From: Croceivirga sp009797885
Lineage (GTDB): Bacteria > Bacteroidota > Bacteroidia > Flavobacteriales > Flavobacteriaceae
DNA: 64,000 bases
Direction: 5' to 3'
Assembly (NCBI GenBank): GCA_045866215.1
Contig: AP035880.1
Span: 5,084,001 to 5,148,000, forward strand
The notes under the pieces were generated by a model that searched no databases, was not told the origin of the DNA, and saw only the letters and a program-made list of their open reading frames with translations. How positions within the stretch are numbered: position 1 is the stretch's first letter; each line of letters opens with the position of its first letter. The position numbers and the translations under genes were made by a program. Positions 43,369-51,738 of the stretch are shown here, in pieces.

Positions 43369-43381
43369 ATACCCCAAGAAT

Positions 43382-43450
43382 TTACAATTTTTTGCTCCGG
43401 CCCAACTCTACTTTTGGGTTGTAATTGAGTGTATAACCAAAAAATTGTAA
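43382..43450 (+). promoter_or_regulatory. Long inverted repeat before the exported SDR gene
   Basis: TTACAATTTTTTG (43382-43394) and CAAAAAATTGTAA (43438-43450) are a perfect 13-bp inverted repeat with a 43-base loop that itself holds a smaller repeat (CCCAA/TTGGG). The second arm ends 3 bases before the SDR start codon. It could be an AraC operator, a looping site or an mRNA structure. Confidence 0.5.
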
Positions 43451-43453
43451 GAT

Positions 43454-44386
43454 ATGGACAGAAAGGATTTTTTAAAATCAGTAGGATTGGCCACCGCTGG
43501 CGTAGCCGTAAGCACCACAGGTGCCTTTGCACAAAACACTGATAAAACGGACCCTAAGGATGTAAAGGGAAAAACAGCTTTGATTACTGGTGCTGCCCGG
43601 GGAATTGGTCTTGGAATCGCTATCGATTTCGCAAAGCAGGGCATCAATATCGCGCTATTGGATATTGCCGACCCCACAGGAGGTATGGCCATTGATGGCT
43701 ATCGTTTGGCCAACAAGTCGGAACTGGATTCAGCCACCATGCAAGTTCAAAAGCTTGGGGTGAAAGCCATCGGTATTCAGGTAGATGTTCGAAATCTGGA
43801 AGCTATGAAAAAAACTGTGGACAGAACCATTTTGGAATTGGGTGGACTTGACATCGTTGTTGCGAACGCTGGAGTAGGCATTTGGTCACCCTTTGAAGAT
43901 ATGAACGAAAAACAATGGAAAGACGTAATCGACGTGAATCTTACCGGGGTGGCAAATACAATCTGGGCCTCACTCCCGCAATTGAAGAAACAAAAAAGCG
44001 GAAGCATTATAACCCTAAGCTCCATAGGTGGAAGACAGGGTGTACCGGGAGTGGCCAACTATGCTTCCACCAAATGGGCCGTTATAGGACTTACCAAAAC
44101 ATTGTCCTTGGAGTTGGGAAAGTACAATATACGGGTAAACTCCATTGCACCAACAGCGGTAAACACCCCTCTTTACAGAAGTGAAGGCCAGTATAAATCC
44201 ACGGGTATGTCATCCTTTGAGGACCAGGACAGGGCAATGCTAGGCTATCACGCGCTGCCGACACCTGCCCTGGATCCGGAAGACATCGCGCAATCCGCTA
44301 CGTTTCTAGCATCGGACAATTCGAAATTTATAAGTGGTTTGGTATTGGACGTAGCCGCTGGTGGTAACGCAAGGTATACGGGATAA
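43454..44386 (+). CDS. Exported short-chain dehydrogenase/reductase (Tat-like signal)
   Basis: A 310-aa SDR, paralogue of the protein at 35345. The N-terminus MDRKDFLKSVGLATAG followed by a hydrophobic stretch and AFAQ looks like a Tat-type signal, but the arginine pair is RK, so export by Tat is less certain than for the paralogue. The NAD-binding motif is TGAARGIGLGIA, the NAG motif VVANAGVGI, the Ser is in ITLSSIGGRQGV and the active site Tyr-Lys is YASTKWAVIG. It directly follows an AraC gene and is 29 nt from a second SDR gene. Confidence 0.88.
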   Translation: MDRKDFLKSVGLATAGVAVSTTGAFAQNTDKTDPKDVKGKTALITGAARGIGLGIAIDFAKQGINIALLDIADPTGGMAIDGYRLANKSELDSATMQVQKLGVKAIGIQVDVRNLEAMKKTVDRTILELGGLDIVVANAGVGIWSPFEDMNEKQWKDVIDVNLTGVANTIWASLPQLKKQKSGSIITLSSIGGRQGVPGVANYASTKWAVIGLTKTLSLELGKYNIRVNSIAPTAVNTPLYRSEGQYKSTGMSSFEDQDRAMLGYHALPTPALDPEDIAQSATFLASDNSKFISGLVLDVAAGGNARYTG

Positions 44387-44415
44387 AAATGAAGTCAACC
44401 AAAAAAATTAAAATC

Positions 44416-45252
44416 ATGACAAAAGAAAATAGTAAAGTATGGTTCATCACGGGGGCATCCTCTGGTTTCGGAAAGGCATTGACCCAATATGCAGTTTCCC
44501 AAGGACATAAGGTAGTGGCGACAGCGAGAAGGCAGGAAAAGCTGGAACAACTTGCGAAGACCGCATCGGAACAAATCCTACCAATTTCAATGGACGTCAC
44601 CAAACGGGAGGAAATTAAAAATGCGGTCAAAAAAGCCATTGAAAAATACAACAGGATAGATGTCCTGATCAACAATGCGGGCTACGGTATCGTTGGGGCA
44701 TTGGAGGAGACTCCGGAAGCAGAGTTTCGAAATCAAATGGAAACCAATTTCTTTGGGGCACTTGCGGTTACCCAGGAGGTACTGCCACAATTGAGGAAAC
44801 AGAAAAGTGGTGCCATAGTCAATATGAGCAGTATGGGCGGTAATATGAGTTTTGGTGGTTTCAGTGCCTATTCGGCTTCAAAATTTGCACTGGAAGGCGC
44901 ATCGGAGGCCCTGGCCCAAGAGGTCGCCCCTTTTGGTATCAAGACAATGATTGTAGAGCCCGGGGCATTCAGGACCGAATTTGCCGGAAGCGCACTAAAA
45001 CATATGCCCAGAATAGAAGCGTATGACGCTATTGTAGGTGGCACGCGTGATTTTGCCAAAGACATGGACGGGACACAGCAAGGAGACCCTTTTAAAGCTG
45101 CAAAAGCCATTGAAATTGCACTAGATTCCGAGCATACCCCACTTCGCCTGCAGTTGGGCAAAGATGCAGTGGATGCGATTAAAGAACATGCGGAGCAACT
45201 TCTGGAAGACCTTGAGTCTTGGCGAGAAACGGCCATAGCTACCTCGTTTTAG
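44416..45252 (+). CDS. Cytosolic short-chain dehydrogenase/reductase
   Basis: A 278-aa SDR of the classical family without a signal peptide. The cofactor motif is TGASSGFGKAL near residue 12, the NAG motif NNAGYGI, the serine in NMSSMGGNM and the catalytic Tyr-Lys in YSASKFALEG. It is the second SDR gene of the AraC operon starting at 42484. The ATG at 44416 is chosen because it gives the usual N-terminus; an in-frame ATG at 44389 would add nine lysine-rich residues. The substrate is unknown. Confidence 0.9.
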   Translation: MTKENSKVWFITGASSGFGKALTQYAVSQGHKVVATARRQEKLEQLAKTASEQILPISMDVTKREEIKNAVKKAIEKYNRIDVLINNAGYGIVGALEETPEAEFRNQMETNFFGALAVTQEVLPQLRKQKSGAIVNMSSMGGNMSFGGFSAYSASKFALEGASEALAQEVAPFGIKTMIVEPGAFRTEFAGSALKHMPRIEAYDAIVGGTRDFAKDMDGTQQGDPFKAAKAIEIALDSEHTPLRLQLGKDAVDAIKEHAEQLLEDLESWRETAIATSF

Positions 45253-45361
45253 GGACTGTCCGTATTTTACCTTGCGTGGCAGCTATACGTTTTGACATAA
45301 AAGATTGCCCGTCCAAGGGGTTTGCGATGATATTTCCTACCAGAAGTTATATCTTCATATC

Positions 45362-46768
45362 ATGAGAAAGCTCCTTTTCTTTCTAATCCTTCTTTCTGGT
45401 TGTCAAACTGAGCATTCAAGTTCCAAAATTCAGGTCCTCAAGGGAGCTACCGTTTTTGATGGCAATGGATTATCCATTGAGAACGGAACGATTATTATAA
45501 GTGATGGTGTGATCAAAGAAATAGGAGGTTCGGGAATAGCAATTCCCAAAAAGTCAGAACTGATCGATCTCAATGGTAAATTCATTACACCAGGTCTTAT
45601 AGACAGTCATATCCATTTTGCCCAAACAGGTTTTTTTGATGGAAGGCCGGATTTTTTGGACGTTCGGGATACCATCAATTTTGATGATCTACAAAATGAT
45701 ATTAAAAACAACCCAGAGTCGTACTATGAAGCTTATTTAAGATCGGGGGTGACCGGGGTTTATGACGTGGGAGGGTTCCACTGGAGCATCGATCGTCAAT
45801 TAGAGGCCGAAAACAACCTTAATGCGCCCCATGTCGCGGCTTCCGGCCCGTTTCTTTCCGGTGTGCCAGAAGCGTATTTGGACTATTTAAACACTTCCGA
45901 AGCAAAGCAAATGGTTTATTTGGCGTCACCTGAAATTGGGCGGAAAGCAGTAAAAAATCACACGGAGCTCGGTTCAACAGGAATCAAAATTTGGGGCGTT
46001 TTTCTGCAGGACGCGAATTTCATGGAAAGTCTGGGCGCTGTAGCCGATGAAGCCTTCCAACAGGGAAACAAGTTGATTGTCCATGCCACACAGCTGAATC
46101 AGGCAAAAGCGGCGTTGAACCTAGGTGCAAAAATACTGGTGCACAGCGTTGACGATTTTGAGGTTGATGATGAATTTATTCAAATGGCCAAATCCAATGA
46201 TATTATTTACCAACCAACCCTTATAGCCCCCAAGGGATATTTGATGGCCTATACGTCGTTACAGCACCAAATCGTTATGGAAGATCCAAATGGGGTGATG
46301 GATAAACGGGCGAAGAACTTACTGAAGTCCACTACCAAATTCAGGAAATTTGCAGATTCCGCTTTTGTAGCCGCTAGGATAGAACTATTTGAAAACCTGG
46401 TCAGTACAAGGGATAGTATAGTATCGATAAATCTCAGGAAAATGTACGACAACGGTATAAAAATCGCAGTTGGAACGGACGCGGGAAACCCTTTTACATT
46501 TCACGGGATATCGATTTATGATGAGATGGAAGCGATGCAGGATGCCGGAATTCCTGCAAGGGATTTGATTATTATGGCCACCAAAAACGGTGCATTGGCC
46601 ATGGATCGGCTGGACGATTTTGGAACACTTGAAAGAGGAAAACTGGCCGACCTGATCATACTGGACAAAGACCCTTCCCGCAGCATTTCAAACATGAGAT
46701 CGATAAGTCATGTAATGCGTGGAGGGAAGCTTAGGCCAGTGAACAAAAGTTTTGGGAACGATTCTTAG
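45362..46768 (+). CDS. Amidohydrolase family lipoprotein
   Basis: A 468-aa secreted metal-dependent hydrolase. The signal peptide ends in a lipobox (LILLSGC). The amidohydrolase barrel shows TPGLIDSHIHF (HxH), a possible carbamylated Lys in GIKIWGVFL, later histidines in IVHATQL and LVHSVDD, and Asp in VGTDAGNP, all in the expected order. The C-terminal end LADLIILDKDPS is typical of this family. The ATG at 45362 is chosen because it begins the signal peptide. It follows the SDR genes by 109 nt on the same strand and may belong to their regulon. Confidence 0.88.
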   Translation: MRKLLFFLILLSGCQTEHSSSKIQVLKGATVFDGNGLSIENGTIIISDGVIKEIGGSGIAIPKKSELIDLNGKFITPGLIDSHIHFAQTGFFDGRPDFLDVRDTINFDDLQNDIKNNPESYYEAYLRSGVTGVYDVGGFHWSIDRQLEAENNLNAPHVAASGPFLSGVPEAYLDYLNTSEAKQMVYLASPEIGRKAVKNHTELGSTGIKIWGVFLQDANFMESLGAVADEAFQQGNKLIVHATQLNQAKAALNLGAKILVHSVDDFEVDDEFIQMAKSNDIIYQPTLIAPKGYLMAYTSLQHQIVMEDPNGVMDKRAKNLLKSTTKFRKFADSAFVAARIELFENLVSTRDSIVSINLRKMYDNGIKIAVGTDAGNPFTFHGISIYDEMEAMQDAGIPARDLIIMATKNGALAMDRLDDFGTLERGKLADLIILDKDPSRSISNMRSISHVMRGGKLRPVNKSFGNDS

Positions 46769-46896
46769 TGAATATACCTCGTTTAAAAGGGAAAAGTATT
46801 TGATTTGACCATAAGAAGTAAAAACCTACTTGCAATGTTTATCACGGATAACGGTTTTAGCCCAAAAGCCTGCTGTTCTCAAAATTTGAAAACACA

Positions 46897-46910
46897 CTCT
46901 TCCACCGCAA
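46897..46910 (+). repeat. Possible third copy of the tRNA-Ser 3' end
   Basis: CTCTTCCACCGCAA matches 8685-8698 at 13 of 14 positions and is followed after about 35 bases by a terminator-like hairpin, as at the other copies. One match of this length could be chance, so confidence is low. Confidence 0.35.
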
Positions 46911-46944
46911 TCAAGTGCGACATGTTTTGCGCTGATCGATAAGA

Positions 46945-46976
46945 TCCCAACAAGTTTACTTGATTGGGATTTTTTG
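46945..46976 (+). terminator. Terminator-like hairpin between the amidohydrolase and LPLAT genes
   Basis: ATCCCAACAAG and CTTGATTGGGAT form an 11-bp stem with a TTTA loop and one unpaired A, then a T-run. It lies 177 nt after the amidohydrolase stop and could terminate that gene on the plus strand. Confidence 0.65.
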
Positions 46977-46990
46977 ATTTTAAGTGCCAA

Positions 46991-47878
46991 TCATACTACT
47001 CGACCTGCGTGATGCTCCGATCTATTGTGTTTCCAACGTTTATGGGTCCACAACCAGTATTGAGGAGCACTTAAAATATCTTCTTCCAATTGTTTTGTGA
47101 AACTCTTTGTAATTTCCCCTTGCTTTAGTTTACAATGATTATCGGAAATAAGTGTAAAAACTACTTTGTATTGCCCACGTGCTACTTTTAAGTTTGAGCC
47201 TGCAATGATGGGCATGTCAAATTCCCTTGCCATTCTCTCAGCACCATAAGCTACTGCCGTTTCTTGGTTCAAAAATGTAGTGAAACATGCTAATTGCGAT
47301 TTTCTCGGCGATTGGTCGCTTCCAAAAATCACTGCAAATTGCTCTTCTTTCTCCATTTTCATTTTTTGAAGAACCGAATCGATTTTCAACATATGCAGTC
47401 CATATTTGGAACGGCTTTCAGTAATCTTTTTTTCCCAAAACTTGTTCTTTAATGGAGAATAAAGGGCCATGGGGGTATGTTTGATCTGTCCTGCAACAGC
47501 AAGTGCAAACAGTTCCCAACTGTTGTAATGGCCCCCTACCAAAACAACACTCTGTCCCTTGTTGAAATAGTGTTCCAACAATTCTGCATTGACAATTTTC
47601 ATACGCCTCTTGGAGTCGGCTTCGGAAATGGTAAAGTTTTTTATGCTTTCCACTATCAAGTCTCCAAGATGTCGATAAAAAGCTCTTTCAATCCCACGTA
47701 TCTCGGCTAGCGATTTTTCAGGAAAGGAACATGTCAAATTATTTTTTACCACGGTCCTTCGATATCTAAATATTCGATAAATGATAACGTACAGCACATT
47801 GGAAATGCCATACAACACAAAAAGTGGCAAACGCGATATTGGTATAAGCAAGAAATAGTAGATAAGTTTGTCCATCAT
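46991..47878 (-). CDS. LpxL/HtrB-type lysophospholipid acyltransferase family protein
   Basis: A 295-aa acyltransferase. The catalytic His-x4-Glu lies in VVLVGGHYNSWELFAL near residue 115. An N-terminal hydrophobic segment (about 5-30) anchors it in the inner membrane. LpxL/LpxM proteins add the secondary acyl chain to lipid A; other members acylate lipids or small molecules. A second copy in an accessory region may modify lipid A or another lipid. It lies 7 nt before a small secreted protein gene on the same strand, with which it is probably co-transcribed. Confidence 0.88.
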   Translation of the reverse strand: MMDKLIYYFLLIPISRLPLFVLYGISNVLYVIIYRIFRYRRTVVKNNLTCSFPEKSLAEIRGIERAFYRHLGDLIVESIKNFTISEADSKRRMKIVNAELLEHYFNKGQSVVLVGGHYNSWELFALAVAGQIKHTPMALYSPLKNKFWEKKITESRSKYGLHMLKIDSVLQKMKMEKEEQFAVIFGSDQSPRKSQLACFTTFLNQETAVAYGAERMAREFDMPIIAGSNLKVARGQYKVVFTLISDNHCKLKQGEITKSFTKQLEEDILSAPQYWLWTHKRWKHNRSEHHAGRVV

Positions 47879-47885
47879 AATCTGT

Positions 47886-48239
47886 TCATTCCTGAGGATG
47901 TTGCCCTGGCATAAGCTTTTGTAACCTTATTACAGTTGATATCTCTTCACTACCACTGTTCTTCAGAATAACATTCTCAACAAATGAAATCATGAAATTT
48001 CCCCCAACATGTTCATCCATGTGCAATGGATATTTTTCAAGTATGACCGATAGAATCTCATCAAAAACGACTATCTCTTCAATTCCCGGCGCTGTTTTGC
48101 AACAAAACGAATACCCTCCCTCAACACGTCCCAGATAAATCCCTTCAACTTGTTTGATCTGTGTTAATCCCTGTGAAACCGAAATGGAAAACGAGGTCAG
48201 AAATAATAAGGACAGTGCTATCTGATTGGTCATCTTCAT
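47886..48239 (-). CDS. Small secreted protein, unknown function
   Basis: A 117-aa protein with a signal peptide (residues 1-22, ending SVSQG). The rest is polar, with EGGYSFCCKTAPGIEEIVVF and YPLHMDEHVGGNFMISFVE, and a pair of adjacent cysteines. I do not recognise a family. It lies 7 nt upstream of the acyltransferase gene on the same strand, so the two are probably one transcript and may act together at the membrane. Confidence 0.6.
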   Translation of the reverse strand: MKMTNQIALSLLFLTSFSISVSQGLTQIKQVEGIYLGRVEGGYSFCCKTAPGIEEIVVFDEILSVILEKYPLHMDEHVGGNFMISFVENVILKNSGSEEISTVIRLQKLMPGQHPQE

Positions 48240-48566
48240 CCCTGGTTGTGCTTAAAAATACTTGGCGGAAACAAGAGCGCCGAAAATAAATTGAGAATCT
48301 GTGAAGACTAAATAATCCGCGCTTTATAAATTTAAACCTTGCGAACATACCACTAAATTCAGCAGCGTGCCCCAATACTATGTTAAATGTTAAGAATAGG
48401 CATTTAAAGAATAAACCGCACTTGGATTAAAATTTCCATAGCGGATTAATTTGCGAATACTCAGCTGCCGGTGCGATAGGAAAGAGAAACAGGCTGTCTA
48501 AAAATAAAAAGAATAAAAGAGATCGGTTCCGATTTAAATCCTTTCCTTTACAACAACTCACGGATT
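48240..48566. other. Intergenic region, no gene seen
   Basis: About 330 bases between the start of the small secreted protein gene and the end of the DUF4932 gene. AT-rich, no supported coding frame or structure. Confidence 0.5.
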
Positions 48567-49721
48567 TTATTGTTCGCTTGCATGTATTCTGTCCTTTATT
48601 TTTTCCGAATTAAAACCATCCAGTTCCCCAAGTAGATTGGGCAGAAACTGCTCAAAACTTTTGTATTGATCATCCTTTTCGTACTCCTTGATTTTGGATT
48701 CAAATTCGGGCAAAAAGATAAAGTGCAACTCTTCCGTATGATATTGGCGTAACTCCTTGGCCCATTCTTTATGATTACTTCTTTCGGCAAGTCTTATTTC
48801 GCCCAATCGGACCAAATGTTCTGCCACGCAATCAAACCAGCTATCATAGTTTTGTTCATCCATGACTTTTTGAAGTTCAGGGGTGAACAGATGTTCGTAT
48901 TTTTTGAGTAGTGCCTTATTCCCTTTTTTTGCCAATATTGGGTTAACAAATGCGTGACCAAATTCATGATATGAATTGCGCAGAACGAATTCTTTATTGT
49001 CAAAACCAAAATAGTGATACTCATTTGACAAACTATCTTTTTCCACGGGCAACGAGGCACTGATTACCTGATAAATCAACATTCCATCCGAGGTATGGAC
49101 ATAAGGGCCAATTCCCCGATATCCATAGGCGCCGCCGGTGGGCATTTCAGGTGCCGGCAGTATGGTATACTTTATTTTACGCTCCCTGTAGTATTCCTCA
49201 ATCAGGTTGACAAAGTCTTTAGAAGGTAAGTTCTTCAATACTTCTTGCCTCGCCCCTTCATAAAATGCTTCATTTTCGTTCAAAAAGGACGCTACATTGG
49301 CATCAACGTAGAATTCGGATAAGCTTTTGACCCATTTATTGATAATTCCCGTTCTATCCGAATAAGGGGAGTTTTCAAGAGGATATTTAAAGTCGGTACT
49401 TGGAAAATCTTCCATGTACAATAGAATTTCAGTAAGCTCATCGAAGTAGAAAATTTCATTTTGCAATAAACTGTCGGAAAGCTTTATGGCCGGGTGGTTT
49501 TTAAATGGCTCAAAATAGTTTTGGGCGGCGACGCACATGGGGCGTGTTGGATATTCACCTGGCCAGACGAACAACTCTACAATATGTGAAGTGTGAATGT
49601 TGGGATTAAACACTACCTGAATTTGCTTTTCAACAACTACTTTTTTGTCACCTTTGTTTTTCTCGGTTTTACAGCTTAAAAAAGCAAAGAGGATCAGTGA
49701 CCCCCAAAGATGGGATTTCAT
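48567..49721 (-). CDS. DUF4932-type lipoprotein with a zincin-like HExxH motif
   Basis: A 384-aa lipoprotein (lipobox LSC near residue 14). It contains the layout of the DUF4932 family and a zinc-protease-like motif in YHEFGHAFVNP (HExxH). Such proteins are often annotated as putative metalloproteases, but activity is not proven. The ATG at 49721 is chosen because it begins a signal peptide; an earlier ATG at 49772 would add 17 residues. It is on the minus strand, 264 nt downstream of a serine hydrolase gene. Confidence 0.8.
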   Translation of the reverse strand: MKSHLWGSLILFAFLSCKTEKNKGDKKVVVEKQIQVVFNPNIHTSHIVELFVWPGEYPTRPMCVAAQNYFEPFKNHPAIKLSDSLLQNEIFYFDELTEILLYMEDFPSTDFKYPLENSPYSDRTGIINKWVKSLSEFYVDANVASFLNENEAFYEGARQEVLKNLPSKDFVNLIEEYYRERKIKYTILPAPEMPTGGAYGYRGIGPYVHTSDGMLIYQVISASLPVEKDSLSNEYHYFGFDNKEFVLRNSYHEFGHAFVNPILAKKGNKALLKKYEHLFTPELQKVMDEQNYDSWFDCVAEHLVRLGEIRLAERSNHKEWAKELRQYHTEELHFIFLPEFESKIKEYEKDDQYKSFEQFLPNLLGELDGFNSEKIKDRIHASEQ

Positions 49722-49887
49722 GTTTTTAATTGTAAACAAAGGGCACACAAGACTATTGATGAAGTACTTCATTAGTTGTAAAATAAAAGTGGATCATTAT
49801 TCAATTTCATCTGGTAAAACAAAGGATGCTTAAATACGGCGGTGTAATGGAACTCAATACAGAAATGCTAAAATTCCTGATCAACTG

Positions 49888-49911
49888 TCATTTCCAGAGA
49901 CTTGGAAATGA
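49888..49911. promoter_or_regulatory. 9-bp perfect inverted repeat upstream of the DUF4932 gene
   Basis: TCATTTCCA (49888-49896) and TGGAAATGA (49903-49911) with a 6-base loop, 167-190 nt before the DUF4932 start codon and 74 nt after the stop of the serine hydrolase. No T-run follows on either strand, so it is more likely an operator than a terminator. Confidence 0.45.
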
Positions 49912-49984
49912 TCAATGCCAGCTACCTGACCAGGTCGTTTTTTAATGCGGTTTAGGCTTCATCGTGGACTTTTTAACGCTATGC

Positions 49985-51412
49985 TCATTCTGTTTTCACC
50001 CCTTTATGGTCCCAAAGTTGAATTCCAACAACCTTTTTATCCTCAAATAGGAAGGTGTAATACGTTCCACTATTTTTATTGAAGTACGTACTATCCGTTT
50101 CTGGCAGAAGAAGTATGGGCACATTCGTAAATTCGCCATCTATTTCGAGGCCATTTTCCTTGATGGAAACATAGGTTTCGCCCAGTTCTGGAAACCTATA
50201 CGTTCCTACCATTGGTGAGCGCTCTTCAATTGATTTGCTGATAACCTTTCTGGACATTGGATCAATCCCGGGCAACTCATATTCATTGGCTATACTTAAC
50301 AAGATTTCCTGGATGATGCTTTCATTATCGGAATTAACCATAATTACAACGGCTATCGGTTGTTCTTTCCATGCGACTAGATTTGCCCTAAATCCTTCGT
50401 CTGCACCACTATGGCCAAAAGTATGTTCATTTACGGCAGGACCAAGACCGTGGTCGTTCATACCCGGAGTTAGCATTTCATTTACCGTTTTTACTTTTAA
50501 CAGTCCATCTTTTTGACCTTGCTGTATTTTTTGAATCTCTTCTGCCCAAAGAATAAGTTGTGATGGGGTTGTCCATAGTCCGGCCGCAGCCATTTCCGGA
50601 TATATGGGCCATTTACCCTCCACCTCATCACCATTTTCCCTGTAACCCGTAGCAGCCATGGAATGGAACTCGTCCGGAAGTGGATTTTCAAAAGTACTTT
50701 TGGTCATTCCCAGGGGCATTAATACGTTGGATTGCATTATTTCTGGAAACGATTTTTTTTCAAGATCCGTGATCATGAGTTGCATAATGGTATAACCTCC
50801 ACCCGAATACATCCAACTTTCACCAGGTTCTTTATAGACGCGAACCGCATCTGTATTCCCTTTGCCGTCCAACACCTCAGACACGCTCGGTATCGTATCT
50901 CCTTTATCATAGCCAGGAAATCCCCATACCGTTAATCCGGCGGTATGGTTTAATATTCTTCGGGTGGTTACCTTTTCATTTTCCGTAAATTCATTATCGG
51001 GTAGATTCCAACTGGATAGGTACTGGTTCACATTTGAATCCAGATTTAGTACGCCCTCCTCTACAAGTTGGTGGGCCCTGGTTGCTGCAACAGGTTTGCT
51101 AATTGATCCTGCAAGGAACAGGGTTTCGGTAGTTACCGGTCTATTTTCCAAACTATCCGCTATTCCATAGCCTTTGGCCCATTCAATTTCACCATTGTTG
51201 ATAATAGCAATACTTACTCCCGGAATACCCAGTTCCTTCATTCTCTTTTCAATATTGTAGTTTGGTATACTTTCCCCCTGTATTTGAAGATTTGGTTGCA
51301 GTCCGTTTTCAATTCTTAAAATTCGTTCGGATAGTATGTCCCCCTCTTTTTTGGACTTTGTTGAGCAACTGGCCAGAATCAGGAGAATAGCAATAGGTGC
51401 AAATAGTTTCAT
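49985..51412 (-). CDS. Serine hydrolase lipoprotein (beta-lactamase fold)
   Basis: A 475-aa lipoprotein (lipobox ILASC). The hydrolase domain (about residues 50-350) has FLAGSISKPVAATRA as the Ser-x-x-Lys motif, WMYSGGGYTIMQL as the second motif and FGHSGADEGFRA as the third. A beta-rich C-terminal domain (about 380-475) follows. It is the intact paralogue of the pseudogene at 26560. It is divergent from the membrane-anchored AraC gene at 51739, with about 330 bp between, so that regulator may control it. Confidence 0.88.
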   Translation of the reverse strand: MKLFAPIAILLILASCSTKSKKEGDILSERILRIENGLQPNLQIQGESIPNYNIEKRMKELGIPGVSIAIINNGEIEWAKGYGIADSLENRPVTTETLFLAGSISKPVAATRAHQLVEEGVLNLDSNVNQYLSSWNLPDNEFTENEKVTTRRILNHTAGLTVWGFPGYDKGDTIPSVSEVLDGKGNTDAVRVYKEPGESWMYSGGGYTIMQLMITDLEKKSFPEIMQSNVLMPLGMTKSTFENPLPDEFHSMAATGYRENGDEVEGKWPIYPEMAAAGLWTTPSQLILWAEEIQKIQQGQKDGLLKVKTVNEMLTPGMNDHGLGPAVNEHTFGHSGADEGFRANLVAWKEQPIAVVIMVNSDNESIIQEILLSIANEYELPGIDPMSRKVISKSIEERSPMVGTYRFPELGETYVSIKENGLEIDGEFTNVPILLLPETDSTYFNKNSGTYYTFLFEDKKVVGIQLWDHKGVKTE

Positions 51413-51738
51413 AGTTGGATATATTTATCGAATAAAGGTCACGCCCTGATTTTTATATGGAACTTGAACTGCCTCCGGATAAAACCGTCCCAGTCCATAA
51501 GCTAACCTAGCTGGTAACTGAAATTCCAGGGACAACCAGGGGCTCTTACGTACCAAGGGCGAAGTGAATTTACGCAACTATCAAAAACCACATTGGTCAA
51601 ATAGTGATTTTTTTTAATCGATGCTCTTATTGGGATAAAGTAGTTGTTAGGGCCTTTGGTTTTAAGTATCCAAACGTAATGTCATTAGTCACGTGTTCAT
51701 AATTTTTACCACTTTTGTATCCTAAATGCCATCATTTT
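51413..51738. other. Divergent promoter region between a serine hydrolase and a membrane AraC gene
   Basis: The two genes point away from each other, so both promoters must lie here. A CACTTTTGTAT sequence just before 51720 resembles a Bacteroidota -7 element for the plus-strand gene. CTGGT/ACCAG at about 51512-51538 forms a loose inverted repeat. No gene is seen. Confidence 0.45.
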
